Assembly (NCBI RefSeq): GCF_900142415.1
Contig: NZ_FRAU01000010.1
Coordinates: forward strand, 42,548-106,547
Direction of reading: 5' to 3'
Origin: Rhodothermus profundi
GTDB taxonomy: Bacteria > Bacteroidota > Rhodothermia > Rhodothermales > Rhodothermaceae
DNA length: 64,000 nucleotides
Shown here: one piece after another, positions 32,931-41,958 of the stretch
Position numbering within the stretch: the stretch's first letter is position 1
How the letters are laid out: the number at the start of each line of letters is the position of its first letter
The notes under the pieces: generated by a model
What the model saw: only the letters and a program-made list of their open reading frames with translations
Told to the model about the DNA's origin: nothing
Databases searched by the model: none
Translations under genes and position numbers: made by a program

Positions 32931-33668
32931 ATGACGGTCGCGCTTTTTGTACCCTGCTATGTGGACCTGTTTTATCCGCACGTTGCGCGCGCAACGTGGA
33001 CGCTATTAGAGCGGCTGGGCTGTCGCGTTGAGGTTCCGCTTTCCCAGACCTGCTGCGGACAGCCGCTGGCCAATGCCGGTTTCGCTGAGCAGGCGCGGCC
33101 GGTGATGGCGCATTTTGTACAGGTTTTTGCAGCGTACGACTATATTGTAGCTCCTTCCGGAAGCTGCGTCTACCACGTGCGGCGACATCTGGAGGCAGCC
33201 GATGCGGATGCCGTCCGTCGCGTGCAGACGCGCACCTATGAGCTATGCCAGTTTTTGCGCGACGTGCTGCGGGTTGAGAAAATTTCGGCGTACTTTCCAT
33301 ACCGGGTGGTGGTTCATGATAGCTGCCATGGTTTGCGAGGTCTGGGGTTAGGGTGTCCGTCTGAGCGCATGCAGGCGTCCTACAGCGTAGTGCGCGATCT
33401 GCTGCGGCAGGTTGAGGGACTGGAGCTGGTCGAACCGTCTCGCCCTGACGAATGCTGCGGCTTTGGCGGTACATTTGCGATAGAGGAAGCAGCCGTATCC
33501 GTGCGTATGGGACAGGACCGTCTTGAGGATTTTTTGCAGGCCGGTGCTGAAGTGGTGACCGGCACCGACATGTCCTGCCTGATGCACCTGGAAGGGTTGG
33601 CGCGACGGCAGAGGTTGCCCCTGCGCTTTGTACATATCGCCGAAATTCTGACCGGGAACGTCCCATGA
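32931..33668 (+). CDS. lutA: LutA-type Fe-S oxidoreductase (L-lactate utilisation)
   Basis: One subunit of the LutABC L-lactate oxidation complex. The 245 residues contain two cysteine-rich CCG motifs: TCCGQPLANAGF (about 38-49) and ECCGFGGTFAIEE (about 177-189). The ATG at 32931 was chosen because MTVALFVPCYVDLFYP is the usual start of the family. It overlaps lutB by four bases (ATGA). It follows the GH32 gene by 29 bases. Confidence 0.93.
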   Translation: MTVALFVPCYVDLFYPHVARATWTLLERLGCRVEVPLSQTCCGQPLANAGFAEQARPVMAHFVQVFAAYDYIVAPSGSCVYHVRRHLEAADADAVRRVQTRTYELCQFLRDVLRVEKISAYFPYRVVVHDSCHGLRGLGLGCPSERMQASYSVVRDLLRQVEGLELVEPSRPDECCGFGGTFAIEEAAVSVRMGQDRLEDFLQAGAEVVTGTDMSCLMHLEGLARRQRLPLRFVHIAEILTGNVP

Positions 33669-35053
33669 AAGGGTTTGTGGAGCTGCCTGTGGTGGATCAT
33701 TCGCAGCTCGCCGAACACTTTGCATCCGATGACAGGCGGGTGCAGTGGCACGACCGTTTGCTCTGGCGGGTGCGATTGAAACGGGATCGTGCTGCTTCCG
33801 AAGTTCCAGAATGGGAAACCTTGCGACGGGTGGCTTCAGAGATCAAGGCGCACGTTCTGGCTCATCTGGATCATTATCTGGAGCAGTTTGAAGCGCAGGC
33901 GCGCGCACAGGGCATGCAGGTGCACTGGGCACGGGATGCCGCGGCGCACAACCGGATTGTTTACACGCTGCTGGCTGATCGGGGCGTACGCCTTGTCGTC
34001 AAAAGCAAGTCGATGCTCGCAGAAGAATGCGGCTTAAATCCTTATCTGGAAGCGCGGGGCATTGAAGTGGTCGAGACCGATCTCGGCGAACGCATCGTGC
34101 AACTGCTCCGGCAACCCCCCAGTCATATAGTGACACCTGCCATCCATCTGCAATGGAAAGAAGTGGCGCAGCTCTTCCATGAACAATTGGGCGTGCCTGC
34201 AAACCTGCCTCCCGACGAACTGGTGACTGTTGCCCGGCAGGCACTTCGTCAGCAGTTTCTGGAAGCCAGAGCAGCCATTACGGGGGTTAACTTTGCCGTA
34301 GCGGAGACCGGTACACTGGTTATTTGCACGAATGAAGGGAATGCCGATCTGGGCATGCACCTGGCTCCGCTGCACATTGCGGTGATGGGTATTGAAAAAG
34401 TGATTCCCCGCCTGATTGATCTGGGGGTGTTTTTGCGGCTACTGGCCCGCAGTGCGACGGGACAGCCCATTACCGTGTACACAACGCATCTCAGCCAGCC
34501 GCATCCCGGACAGGAAGTGCATGTCGTGTTGGTGGACAACGGTAGGAGCCAGCGGCTGGGCATGCCGCGTTTCTGGACCGTGCTCAAGTGCATTCGATGC
34601 GGCGCCTGCATGAATACGTGTCCGGTCTACCGCCGCAGTGGTGGCTACAGTTACGGAGCTCCGGTGCCCGGGCCTATCGGGTCTGTCTTAATGCCCGCCT
34701 GCGATGCATCGCGCTATCGGACGTTGCCCTACGCGTCGACGCTGTGCGGCTCGTGTCGTGACGTGTGCCCTGTGCAGATTCCACTAGACGAACAACTCTA
34801 TGCCTGGCGCCAGCAGCTTGGTCCGCGCTATGCCTCCTGGCTGAAGCGACGCGTGATAGCTATGGTTGCCTGGGTGTTGCGTTCGCCCGTGCGGTACCGC
34901 TGGTCAGGACGACTGTTGCGCTGGGGGCTCCGCTATCTACCCCGTTGTTTGCTTTACGCTTCCTGGAACATCTGGGGACGGGCCCGGGAGTTGCCATCGA
35001 CGCCACCGCAGAGTTTTCTGGAGTGGTACAGGAAACGCGTGCAACGCACGTAG
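33665..35053 (+). CDS. lutB: LutB-type iron-sulfur protein (L-lactate utilisation)
   Basis: The 462-residue LutB has an N-terminal LUD domain (ITGVNFAVAETGTLVICTNEGNADL) and two 4Fe-4S clusters: CIRCGACMNTCPVYRR and LCGSCRDVCPVQIPL. It channels electrons from lactate oxidation. The C-terminal segment is basic with a probable membrane-associated helix (SWLKRRVIAMVAWVL). All cluster cysteines are present. Confidence 0.95.
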   Translation: MKGFVELPVVDHSQLAEHFASDDRRVQWHDRLLWRVRLKRDRAASEVPEWETLRRVASEIKAHVLAHLDHYLEQFEAQARAQGMQVHWARDAAAHNRIVYTLLADRGVRLVVKSKSMLAEECGLNPYLEARGIEVVETDLGERIVQLLRQPPSHIVTPAIHLQWKEVAQLFHEQLGVPANLPPDELVTVARQALRQQFLEARAAITGVNFAVAETGTLVICTNEGNADLGMHLAPLHIAVMGIEKVIPRLIDLGVFLRLLARSATGQPITVYTTHLSQPHPGQEVHVVLVDNGRSQRLGMPRFWTVLKCIRCGACMNTCPVYRRSGGYSYGAPVPGPIGSVLMPACDASRYRTLPYASTLCGSCRDVCPVQIPLDEQLYAWRQQLGPRYASWLKRRVIAMVAWVLRSPVRYRWSGRLLRWGLRYLPRCLLYASWNIWGRARELPSTPPQSFLEWYRKRVQRT

Positions 35054-35196
35054 CCACGCACGAGGCTGGCCTTTCAGAGCCGCCTGTCGATTGCTCGACA
35101 AGCCGATTTTTTCAGCTGTTACCAGGGAGTCCCAAGCAAGCAACGCATCAACCCTTTGTTTGCGTATTTTGGGGTATAGACCAAGCAAGCGCCCTT

Positions 35197-35775
35197 ATGA
35201 ATCAGCCAGACCGTGCGCATATTCTGGAATCTGTTCGGCGGAACCGACCGCCAGACACTCCTTTGCCTGAGCCATTCCGTTCGACCCTGACTACCGAAGC
35301 CCTTCAGGATCGATTTGTACAGCAGGTTCTCCAGGCGGGTGGAGAGGTGGTTGAAGCAACTGAGACAACCCTGTTTGATTCGTTGCGGTCGTTGCTGCCG
35401 GGGCGATGGGCTTCGACAGTGGGTGGGTTAGAGGGACCGGTTCGGCTGCAGGAGGTATCCGATCCGCATGCTCTGGCAAACCTGGAAGCGCTGGTGTGCC
35501 CGGCGCACCTGGGCGTAGCCGAAAATGGAGCGGTTTGGCTCGACGACGAATCGCTGGGGCACCGGGCTGCCGCGTTTCTGGCAGAACACCTCATTGTGGT
35601 CCTCCGCGCTGATCGCATTGTGGCTGACCTGCACGAAGCGTATGCATGGCTGGCTTCTTGGTGGCAGGGCTTTGGGCTCTGGGTGGCTGGACCCTCAAAG
35701 ACGGCTGACATTGAGCAGACCCTGGTGTGCGGCGTTCACGGTCCCCGGCAGTTTACGGTAGTTTTGCGGACGTAA
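35197..35775 (+). CDS. lutC: LutC-type LUD domain protein
   Basis: The third Lut subunit, 192 residues, a single LUD domain: AHLGVAENGAVWLDDESLGHRAAAFLAEHLIVVL and GFGLWVAGPSKTADIEQTLVCGVHGPRQF. I start it at the ATG at 35197 (MNQPDRAHILESV). The frame is open much further upstream, but that part has the codons of the lutB reading frame shifted and no family similarity I can see. The 143-base gap after lutB is unusually wide for a lut operon. Confidence 0.88.
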   Translation: MNQPDRAHILESVRRNRPPDTPLPEPFRSTLTTEALQDRFVQQVLQAGGEVVEATETTLFDSLRSLLPGRWASTVGGLEGPVRLQEVSDPHALANLEALVCPAHLGVAENGAVWLDDESLGHRAAAFLAEHLIVVLRADRIVADLHEAYAWLASWWQGFGLWVAGPSKTADIEQTLVCGVHGPRQFTVVLRT

Positions 35776-35911
35776 TAGGGAGCCTGCCGCGAGCGGTTCC
35801 ACGGTGCTGAGAAGCGAGAACGCAACGTAGCTCAACCGTACATCCCGGCGCGCGCAGAGTTACCTCGCTTGCGCTGGGGAGCGGATGCACGATTAGGACT
35901 TGAGCTCTGAA
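35776..35911. other. Intergenic gap between convergent genes
   Basis: Convergent ends of lutC and the small membrane protein gene. I see no strong hairpin with a T tract and no gene. Confidence 0.5.
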
Positions 35912-36199
35912 CTACGCCGATTGCATCGAGTCTCTGTCCCGGTTTCCCCAGCGCCAGCGGGGCGGCTCCCCTTTCCACAGGCAGATCAAGAACAGCAGTA
36001 CGCTCAGGAGACCTATATAGGCCAGGAAGGCGGCCAGATACAGCAGCGGATCGGTTGTGAGCAGGGGAAGCAGTCCCAGTGCGCCGCCAATGCTTAGCAG
36101 CACGTACAGTCCCAGCACAAGCCAGCCCTGCCAGGAGGTCGGCAGGCTCCAGCCCCAGCCATACCGTTTGGCTCGAAACCAGTATGAAGGTTCCGCCAT
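35912..36199 (-). CDS. Small membrane protein of unknown function
   Basis: A 95-residue protein with an N-terminal WFRAKRYGWGWSLPTSWQGW segment followed by two or three membrane helices (about 27-46, 51-75) and a basic C-terminus. The YWF-AKRYGWGW opening occurs in short bacterial membrane proteins of unknown function, as far as I recall. The purine-rich GGAAAGGAG sits immediately before the ATG. It is monocistronic between convergent and divergent neighbours. Confidence 0.75.
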   Translation of the reverse strand: MAEPSYWFRAKRYGWGWSLPTSWQGWLVLGLYVLLSIGGALGLLPLLTTDPLLYLAAFLAYIGLLSVLLFLICLWKGEPPRWRWGNRDRDSMQSA

Positions 36200-36339
36200 G
36201 GCTCCTTTCCGTTGGGGGTGACCGGCACCATTTATTTCTTTCCATACGAAAGAATTTATGCAGGGTTACGCGCAAGACTTTTGAGGCTAATTGTTAGTTT
36301 TGTATTCTGCGATGTGCCTCTAACCAAGCAACTGGTCCT

Positions 36340-38031
36340 ATGAAACGGCTTCTTTTTGGCGGATTGTTGCTGGTAAGCCTGGCTTCCTGCCGCTCGGAGA
36401 ACCGGCCCGTTTTTACGTGGACGCCCTACGATGAAGCTGAAGAACTGGCAGAGAATGCAGCGCACCCCTCGCGACGCATGCGCTTTAAGCTCATTCAGTC
36501 GCAGCTGTTAGATAAGAATGCGCTGTTGCAGACCATCTCCCGGCAACTGGAGGGGTTCACGGAGGAGGATTATCGGCGGCTCTACCCGCTGATCTATGAG
36601 CAGGACATCCTGACGTTGCAGGAACATGTGCAGGCGGGGCGTCTCAGCTATGAACTTATCACGAAGTGGTACCTCTACCGCATTGCCCGGTATGAGAGCG
36701 ATCGGGAACGGTATCTGAATGCCGTGGTGGCGATCAATCCAAACGCGGTGGCCGAGGCGCGTGAAAAAGATCGCCAGCGCCCGGAGCGGCCACATCCACT
36801 CTATGGCATGCCCGTTCTGGTTAAAGACAATATCAACACAGCCGGTATGCCGACAACGGCCGGTGCCCATCTGCTTCGTGAAAATTGGACCGACGATGCT
36901 TTCATCATACGCCAGATTCGAGCGCACGGGGGCATCATCCTGGGCAAAACCAACCTGAGCGAATGGGCAAACTTTCTGTTTTTCGGGGGGCCGAATGGGT
37001 TTAGCGCTGTAGGTGGACAGACGCTGAACCCTTACGGACGCCGCCGTTTTGATTCGGGGGGCTCCAGCTCGGGCAGTGGAGCCGCCATTGCGGCCAACTA
37101 TGCGGTGGTGTCGGTGGGGACCGAGACGTCCGGTTCGATTCTTTCGCCTTCCAGTCAGCACAGTCTGGTGGGCTTAAAACCGACCGTAGGACTGCTCAGC
37201 CGGGCCGGCATCGTGCCCATTTCGAGCACGTACGATACGCCCGGTCCCATGGCCCGAACAGTGCGGGATGCTGCCATCTTGCTATCGGCCATGATCGGCA
37301 GGGATCCGGACGACCCGGCTACGGCTCAGAGTCCGGAGTCTGCAGCGTACTGGGAGGCGCTGGCAGAGGTTCAGGATCTAAAGGGATATCGCCTGGGGGC
37401 ATTTCAGGCATTCCTGGAAAACCCATACTATCAGGAAGCTCTTGATGTGCTGCGATCGCTGGGGGCTGAAGTTGTGGTATTCGAGCCGCCGAAGGTCGAT
37501 CTGGATGGCTTTGGTGAGGTGCTGGCGGCTGATATGAAAACAGACCTACCCCGGTATCTTGCTCGCTATGCGGCTGCGCCATACCGGTCGTTGACCGTTG
37601 CGGAGATTGTTGCGTACAACCGGGCCGATTCGGCGCGGCGCATTCCGTACGGGCAGGGACGCTTTGCACAGATGTTGACCGTCTCCTTGAGCCCGGAGGA
37701 ACTGGCTGCGCGCAAGCAGCGCCTCCATGATGAAGCCGTGCGCTTCTTTGAGGAACCGATGCAGCAGCATCGGCTGGATGCTGTGCTGTCAATCAACAAC
37801 TGGCATGCGCGGCCGGCTGCCCTGGCGCACTATCCTGCGCTGACCGTTCCTATAGGCCTGCAGGAAAGTGGCGAACCGATCGGGTTGACGTTTATTGCAC
37901 GTTCGTTCGAGGAGGCGCTGCTATTGCGGATGGGCTATGCATTTGAGCAGGCCATGCAGGGGCGGGTCCCGCCTTCTGCTTATGCGCTGGATGCGGAGGG
38001 ACAGGAGCGCAACAGAGCGCCTGCTTCATGA
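36340..38031 (+). CDS. Amidase-signature family lipoprotein
   Basis: A 563-residue amidase of the AS family, which hydrolyses amide bonds. The Ser-Ser-Lys triad is visible: K162 (VLVKDNINT), S242/S243 (DSGGSSSGSG) and S266 (GTETSGSIL). The signal peptide ends in the lipobox LASC with C17, so it is a lipoprotein of the envelope. The substrate is unknown; related exported amidases act on small amides or peptides. Its end overlaps the convergent msrQ by six bases. Confidence 0.9.
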   Translation: MKRLLFGGLLLVSLASCRSENRPVFTWTPYDEAEELAENAAHPSRRMRFKLIQSQLLDKNALLQTISRQLEGFTEEDYRRLYPLIYEQDILTLQEHVQAGRLSYELITKWYLYRIARYESDRERYLNAVVAINPNAVAEAREKDRQRPERPHPLYGMPVLVKDNINTAGMPTTAGAHLLRENWTDDAFIIRQIRAHGGIILGKTNLSEWANFLFFGGPNGFSAVGGQTLNPYGRRRFDSGGSSSGSGAAIAANYAVVSVGTETSGSILSPSSQHSLVGLKPTVGLLSRAGIVPISSTYDTPGPMARTVRDAAILLSAMIGRDPDDPATAQSPESAAYWEALAEVQDLKGYRLGAFQAFLENPYYQEALDVLRSLGAEVVVFEPPKVDLDGFGEVLAADMKTDLPRYLARYAAAPYRSLTVAEIVAYNRADSARRIPYGQGRFAQMLTVSLSPEELAARKQRLHDEAVRFFEEPMQQHRLDAVLSINNWHARPAALAHYPALTVPIGLQESGEPIGLTFIARSFEEALLLRMGYAFEQAMQGRVPPSAYALDAEGQERNRAPAS

Positions 38032-38679
38032 GCGCCTGTCTGGCGGTCTCTCTGAGGCTATGCGGGCCAGGGGGCGTGAAGTCCGGGAGGACGTCTGGGG
38101 GGCAAAAGGCCATCGCAGGCGGAGCAACAGGAGAATCACCAGCACGACTCCATACGCCAGGGGCGGACGCCAGTCGAATTTGACGGCCCACCAGTAATGC
38201 AGCACGCCCAGCGCAGCAATGAGATAGACGAGCCGATGCAGGCGACGCCAGCGGCGGCCTCCCAGCCGTCGGATCCAACCCGCTGTTGAGGTGACCGCCA
38301 GGGGAAGCATGAGCGCGTAGGCCAGAAGGCCCACCGTGAGAAATCGGCGCTGGAGCACGTCTCGGCCGATTTCACTCCAGTCGAAGAACTGGTCCAGCCA
38401 CAGATAGAGCAGAAGGTGCAGGGAAGCATAAAAGAAAGCGGCCAGGCCCAGCCGTCGCCTCCAGCGTATCCAGCCATTCCAGCCGGTAAGGCGGCGCAGC
38501 GGAGTGAGAGCCAGGGTGACCAGAAGGAAGCGTAAGGTCCAGCGGCCGGTCTGGTGGGTGATCTCCTGGATAGGATTGGCTCCAAGCCGGTCCATCCACA
38601 GCCCCCAGCTCAGGTAAAGCAGGGGAGCGGCTATGCCAAGCCAGACCAGTGCATCGAGCCAGGGCCACAACTTGCGCAT
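38026..38679 (-). CDS. msrQ: MsrQ haem membrane subunit
   Basis: MsrQ passes electrons from the quinone pool to MsrP, which repairs oxidised methionines outside the cytoplasm. The 217 residues have about six membrane helices; conserved histidines are seen in FYASLHLLLYLW and RRLHRLVYLIAALGVLHYWW, candidate haem ligands. It overlaps msrP by one base (TGATG), so they are translationally coupled. Confidence 0.92.
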   Translation of the reverse strand: MRKLWPWLDALVWLGIAAPLLYLSWGLWMDRLGANPIQEITHQTGRWTLRFLLVTLALTPLRRLTGWNGWIRWRRRLGLAAFFYASLHLLLYLWLDQFFDWSEIGRDVLQRRFLTVGLLAYALMLPLAVTSTAGWIRRLGGRRWRRLHRLVYLIAALGVLHYWWAVKFDWRPPLAYGVVLVILLLLRLRWPFAPQTSSRTSRPLARIASERPPDRRS

Positions 38680-39626
38680 CAGAAGTACTTCCTGAGATCC
38701 ATGCCTTCGTACAGGTGGGCTACCTGGTCGGCATAGCCGTTGAACAGCAGCGTTTTGCGCTTGCGAAATTCGCCAATGCGTCGCTCCGTCTTCTGACTCC
38801 AGCGGGGGTGATCTACGTTGGGGTTAACGTTCGAATAAAAGCCATACTCATGCGGTGCTGCCTTCATCCAGGTGGTTATCGGCTGCTTTTCCACAAAACG
38901 GATGCGCACGATGGACTTGATCGACTTAAACCCGTACTTCCAGGGAACCACCAGTCGGATGGGGGCGCCGTTCTGGTTGGGCAGCATCTTACCGTAGAGG
39001 CCGACGGCCAGGATGGTCAGTGGGTGCATCGCCTCATCCAGACGCAGGCCTTCGACGTAAGGCCAATCAAGGATAGGCACCTTCTGACCGGGCATCTGCT
39101 CTGGATCATACAGCGTAGTGAATTCTACAAACTTTGCCTGTGAGGTGGGTTCGGCCCGGCGAATCACTTCCGCCAGTGGAAAGCCCAGCCAGGGAATGAC
39201 CATAGACCAGCCCTCAACGCAACGGAACCGATACACACGTTCTTCGAGCGTATAGGGCTTGATGAAGTCTTCCAATTCGTAGGTGCCGGGGCGATGGCAG
39301 AGGCCTTCGACGCGGATGGTCCAGGGACGCGTGCGAAGCCGGTGGGCGTTCCGGGAAGGGTCTCGTTTGCCGGTGCCAAATTCATAGAAATTGTTGTAAG
39401 TTGTGATGTCCTCGTACGAAGTCCAGGGCTCATCGGTGTCGTAAGGGCCCGGGTTCGCCTTGCGGCGCGCCTGCTGTCCTTCGGCGCGGCATCCTGTGCT
39501 CAGCAGTCCGGTAGCGGCTGCTCCGGCCAACAGACCGGCTTTCCGGAGCCATTCCCGCCGGTTCCAGTACAGGCGTTCATCCGTAATTTCAGATGATGGA
39601 ATGGGCTTTTCGGTGCGAATCAGCAT
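38679..39626 (-). CDS. msrP: MsrP molybdopterin methionine-sulfoxide reductase
   Basis: The catalytic, periplasmic partner of MsrQ. The 315 residues start with a Tat-type leader (twin R23-R24 in [19 protein letters not shown]), which exports the folded molybdoprotein. The Mo-ligand cysteine is C136 in YRFRCVEGW. The remaining fold is sulfite-oxidase-like ([21 protein letters not shown]). The cofactor would come from the Moco pathway, of which moaB lies at 27.9-28.5 kb. Confidence 0.95.
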   Translation of the reverse strand: MLIRTEKPIPSSEITDERLYWNRREWLRKAGLLAGAAATGLLSTGCRAEGQQARRKANPGPYDTDEPWTSYEDITTYNNFYEFGTGKRDPSRNAHRLRTRPWTIRVEGLCHRPGTYELEDFIKPYTLEERVYRFRCVEGWSMVIPWLGFPLAEVIRRAEPTSQAKFVEFTTLYDPEQMPGQKVPILDWPYVEGLRLDEAMHPLTILAVGLYGKMLPNQNGAPIRLVVPWKYGFKSIKSIVRIRFVEKQPITTWMKAAPHEYGFYSNVNPNVDHPRWSQKTERRIGEFRKRKTLLFNGYADQVAHLYEGMDLRKYF

Positions 39627-39705
39627 GGCAGGTCTGTCGTTCAGCCGGTGCGTAGTTCAGGGATAACGTTCCGTGCAACCCTTAGTGTCCGGTGCAGGCG
39701 ATTTG

Positions 39706-40689
39706 TTACGGATGATCGGTGCGGAACGTTACCGATACCTGTGGGCGGGTATCTACCTCTAAGTGAAAGATGTCGGGGCGGGCATAGTGGCCATCTACAT
39801 CGAGGGTAAGCAGGCCTTCGGCAATGCGTTCAGGTTCGAGCGTGGCGGTGACAAAGGCCGGCTCATTCCAGAGAGGTTCGGCCAGGTAGGCGCCATCCGG
39901 TCCGATAATGGCACTGCCGCCGGTCTGGAGGAGACGCTCGGGCGGGCCCGGGATGGCATCCAGCAGTTCGCGGGCTTCGGAGGGCACGTGGGGAAGCGTC
40001 TCCAGTCCACCCAGCAGATCCTGCTTTCGCAACACGGTGCCGGCAGCCAGTACAAAGCAGCGTCCTTCAAACGCGTAATGGCGGCTGGCAATCTGATGGC
40101 GTTCGTGGACCGAGGGCCACTGGGCTACATGAATCTGTTCAAAACGGGCGTGCAGCGCCGCGCGGGCCAGCGGCATCCAGTGTTCCCAGCAGATCAGGCC
40201 GCCCAGTCGGCCAAAGGGCGTGTCGATAACGGCCAGCGTGCTGCCGTCGCCCCGTCCCCATATCAGGCGCTCGGTGTAGGTGGGTATCAGTTTGCGGTGC
40301 AGCGCCCAGCTTCCGTCCGGTCGCAGAAAGAGCTGGGTGTTGTACAGCGTGCCTTGCAGCCGTTCGTGCACGCCCAGCACAACGTAGCGTTCGCTTTCGC
40401 GCACAAGCGCTTGCAGCTTTGAAAAAAGCGGGCCAGGGATTTCCAACGCATTTTCCCAGAGGAGGCGATAGACGGCCTTCGGGCCCGGCGCATCCCACAG
40501 CGCAGCTCCCGGAGCCTCATCGAGCCAGATCGGATAGCCAGGGAGCCACGTCTCAGGGAAGACAATCAGGTCGGCGCCTGCTTCGGCTGCTTCCAGCAGC
40601 AACTGGCCGGCCCGCTCTATTGAAGCTTCCAGGTTCAGGTAAACAGGCGGGTGCTGCGCGATGGCTACCCGGCAGGGTTTCCAGGGCAT
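39706..40689 (-). CDS. Nitrilase
   Basis: A carbon-nitrogen hydrolase of 327 residues with the Glu-Lys-Cys triad: E46 (VFPETWLPGYP), K133 (HRKLIPTYTE) and C167 (GGLICWEHWMP). The CWEHWMPLAR stretch is characteristic of true nitrilases converting nitriles to carboxylic acids and ammonia, rather than amidases of the superfamily. The ATG at 40689 gives the normal N-terminus; an ATG at 40740 would add 17 unrelated residues and overlap the divergent promoter region. Confidence 0.9.
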   Translation of the reverse strand: MPWKPCRVAIAQHPPVYLNLEASIERAGQLLLEAAEAGADLIVFPETWLPGYPIWLDEAPGAALWDAPGPKAVYRLLWENALEIPGPLFSKLQALVRESERYVVLGVHERLQGTLYNTQLFLRPDGSWALHRKLIPTYTERLIWGRGDGSTLAVIDTPFGRLGGLICWEHWMPLARAALHARFEQIHVAQWPSVHERHQIASRHYAFEGRCFVLAAGTVLRKQDLLGGLETLPHVPSEARELLDAIPGPPERLLQTGGSAIIGPDGAYLAEPLWNEPAFVTATLEPERIAEGLLTLDVDGHYARPDIFHLEVDTRPQVSVTFRTDHP

Positions 40690-40788
40690 GGTGACCGATC
40701 GGTTGGTTGTAGATAACGGTTGAAACTTAGAAAATTGCATAGATTAAAAGAAACCAGCATAGCATCACAACAACTGGCTTATCGGGCC

Positions 40789-41958
40789 ATGTCCCGCGCG
40801 CGATGGCTTCTGCCGATCTTGCTGCTCTGGGGGATCGGATGCGACACCGCAAGCATAGAGGAAGACGACACGATACAGACTGTTCGCTATCGCACCGATC
40901 GGTCAGACTGGGCGCGAACGGTCGTGCAGCTCCCTGATGGATGGTTACTTGTAGGCGGCTACACGGATGGCGTTGGGGCTCCGACCGACGGCACACTGGC
41001 CGTCCCCCTGTTGTTGTGGATCGACATAAACGGAACGATACGCGGCACGGCCGTTTATCGGGATCTCCGACACGGAGAAGTGGTCGGCATTGCTCCACTC
41101 GGCGAAGACCTGGCCGTGCTGGTTTACTACAATCCTTATGAACACGGAGGAGGACCGACGCGAACGCTCCTTTATAGAGCCCGCTCGGACGGTTCACGGA
41201 AGGAGGTGTTGTACGAGGCAGAAGGCGGTGCCGCGAGCCGTCACGCGTTGCTGACCCTTCCGAACGGAGGACTGGTAATGGCTGTGGAACGTTCGCTGGT
41301 TCGGCTGGAATTGAACGGAGCACCTTCCTGGAAGCGAACGTTCGATGCGCTGGCCTTCATAGCCGATCTGGCAATCGATGACAGGGGACGCATCTACGGG
41401 ATGGGGCCGCTCAAGGAAGGCGAGGGGATCGGGCTTTTCTGTGTAACATCCGGAGGAGCGCTGGAATGGGAGCGTACCTACGTGCCGGATGAATTGATGC
41501 GCTTTTATCTGCTGACATTAACTCCCGACAGCCTTGTGGTGGGCGGTCGCCGCTTCCAGGATCCTCGTATTGTATTGCTATTCTTCGATCGAGAGGGCAA
41601 CAAAGCGCGCGTGCAGTTTATCGGGGAAGGAAGCATCCGTCTGAATGCATTGCGCACGTTGCCGGAACGCAACGAGATAGTGGTAGGCCTGATCGAACAA
41701 TATCGGCCACCGGCAGAAGGACCTGGATTTTACAGCTCATATCTGGTCCTGATAGATTCTACGGGCACGGAGCGAGCCCGCTGGCTTTTTGGACCGGAAC
41801 GTGGATCTACCTTTGTTGAAGACCTGCTGGTTGCGGGGAATCGTCTGATCGCCGTTGGCGCTACCGGCCCAGAGCGACTTTCCGGGCATGGGGGCGATGA
41901 TTTCGACGTGCTGGTGCAGATCCGCCCGCTTTACGATGCTCAGAAAACGCGAGCGTAG
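40789..41958 (+). CDS. Predicted lipoprotein with propeller-like repeats
   Basis: I do not recognise a named family. The 389-residue protein starts at the ATG at 40789 with a hydrophobic signal ending at GIGCD (Cys at about 18), probably lipidated although the box is not ideal. The rest has weak repeats such as VVQLPDGWLLVGGYTD, LLTLPNGGLVMAVE and IDDRGRIYGMG, as in beta-propeller proteins. No catalytic motif is visible. Its last 19 bases overlap the convergent DUF5686 gene. Confidence 0.7.
   Translation: MSRARWLLPILLLWGIGCDTASIEEDDTIQTVRYRTDRSDWARTVVQLPDGWLLVGGYTDGVGAPTDGTLAVPLLLWIDINGTIRGTAVYRDLRHGEVVGIAPLGEDLAVLVYYNPYEHGGGPTRTLLYRARSDGSRKEVLYEAEGGAASRHALLTLPNGGLVMAVERSLVRLELNGAPSWKRTFDALAFIADLAIDDRGRIYGMGPLKEGEGIGLFCVTSGGALEWERTYVPDELMRFYLLTLTPDSLVVGGRRFQDPRIVLLFFDREGNKARVQFIGEGSIRLNALRTLPERNEIVVGLIEQYRPPAEGPGFYSSYLVLIDSTGTERARWLFGPERGSTFVEDLLVAGNRLIAVGATGPERLSGHGGDDFDVLVQIRPLYDAQKTRA

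Noticed and set aside
36290-36320. Bacteroidota-type promoter (TAnnTTTG) before the amidase gene
   Set aside because: A TAGTTTTG is present but the upstream TTTG is only 11 bases away instead of about 19.
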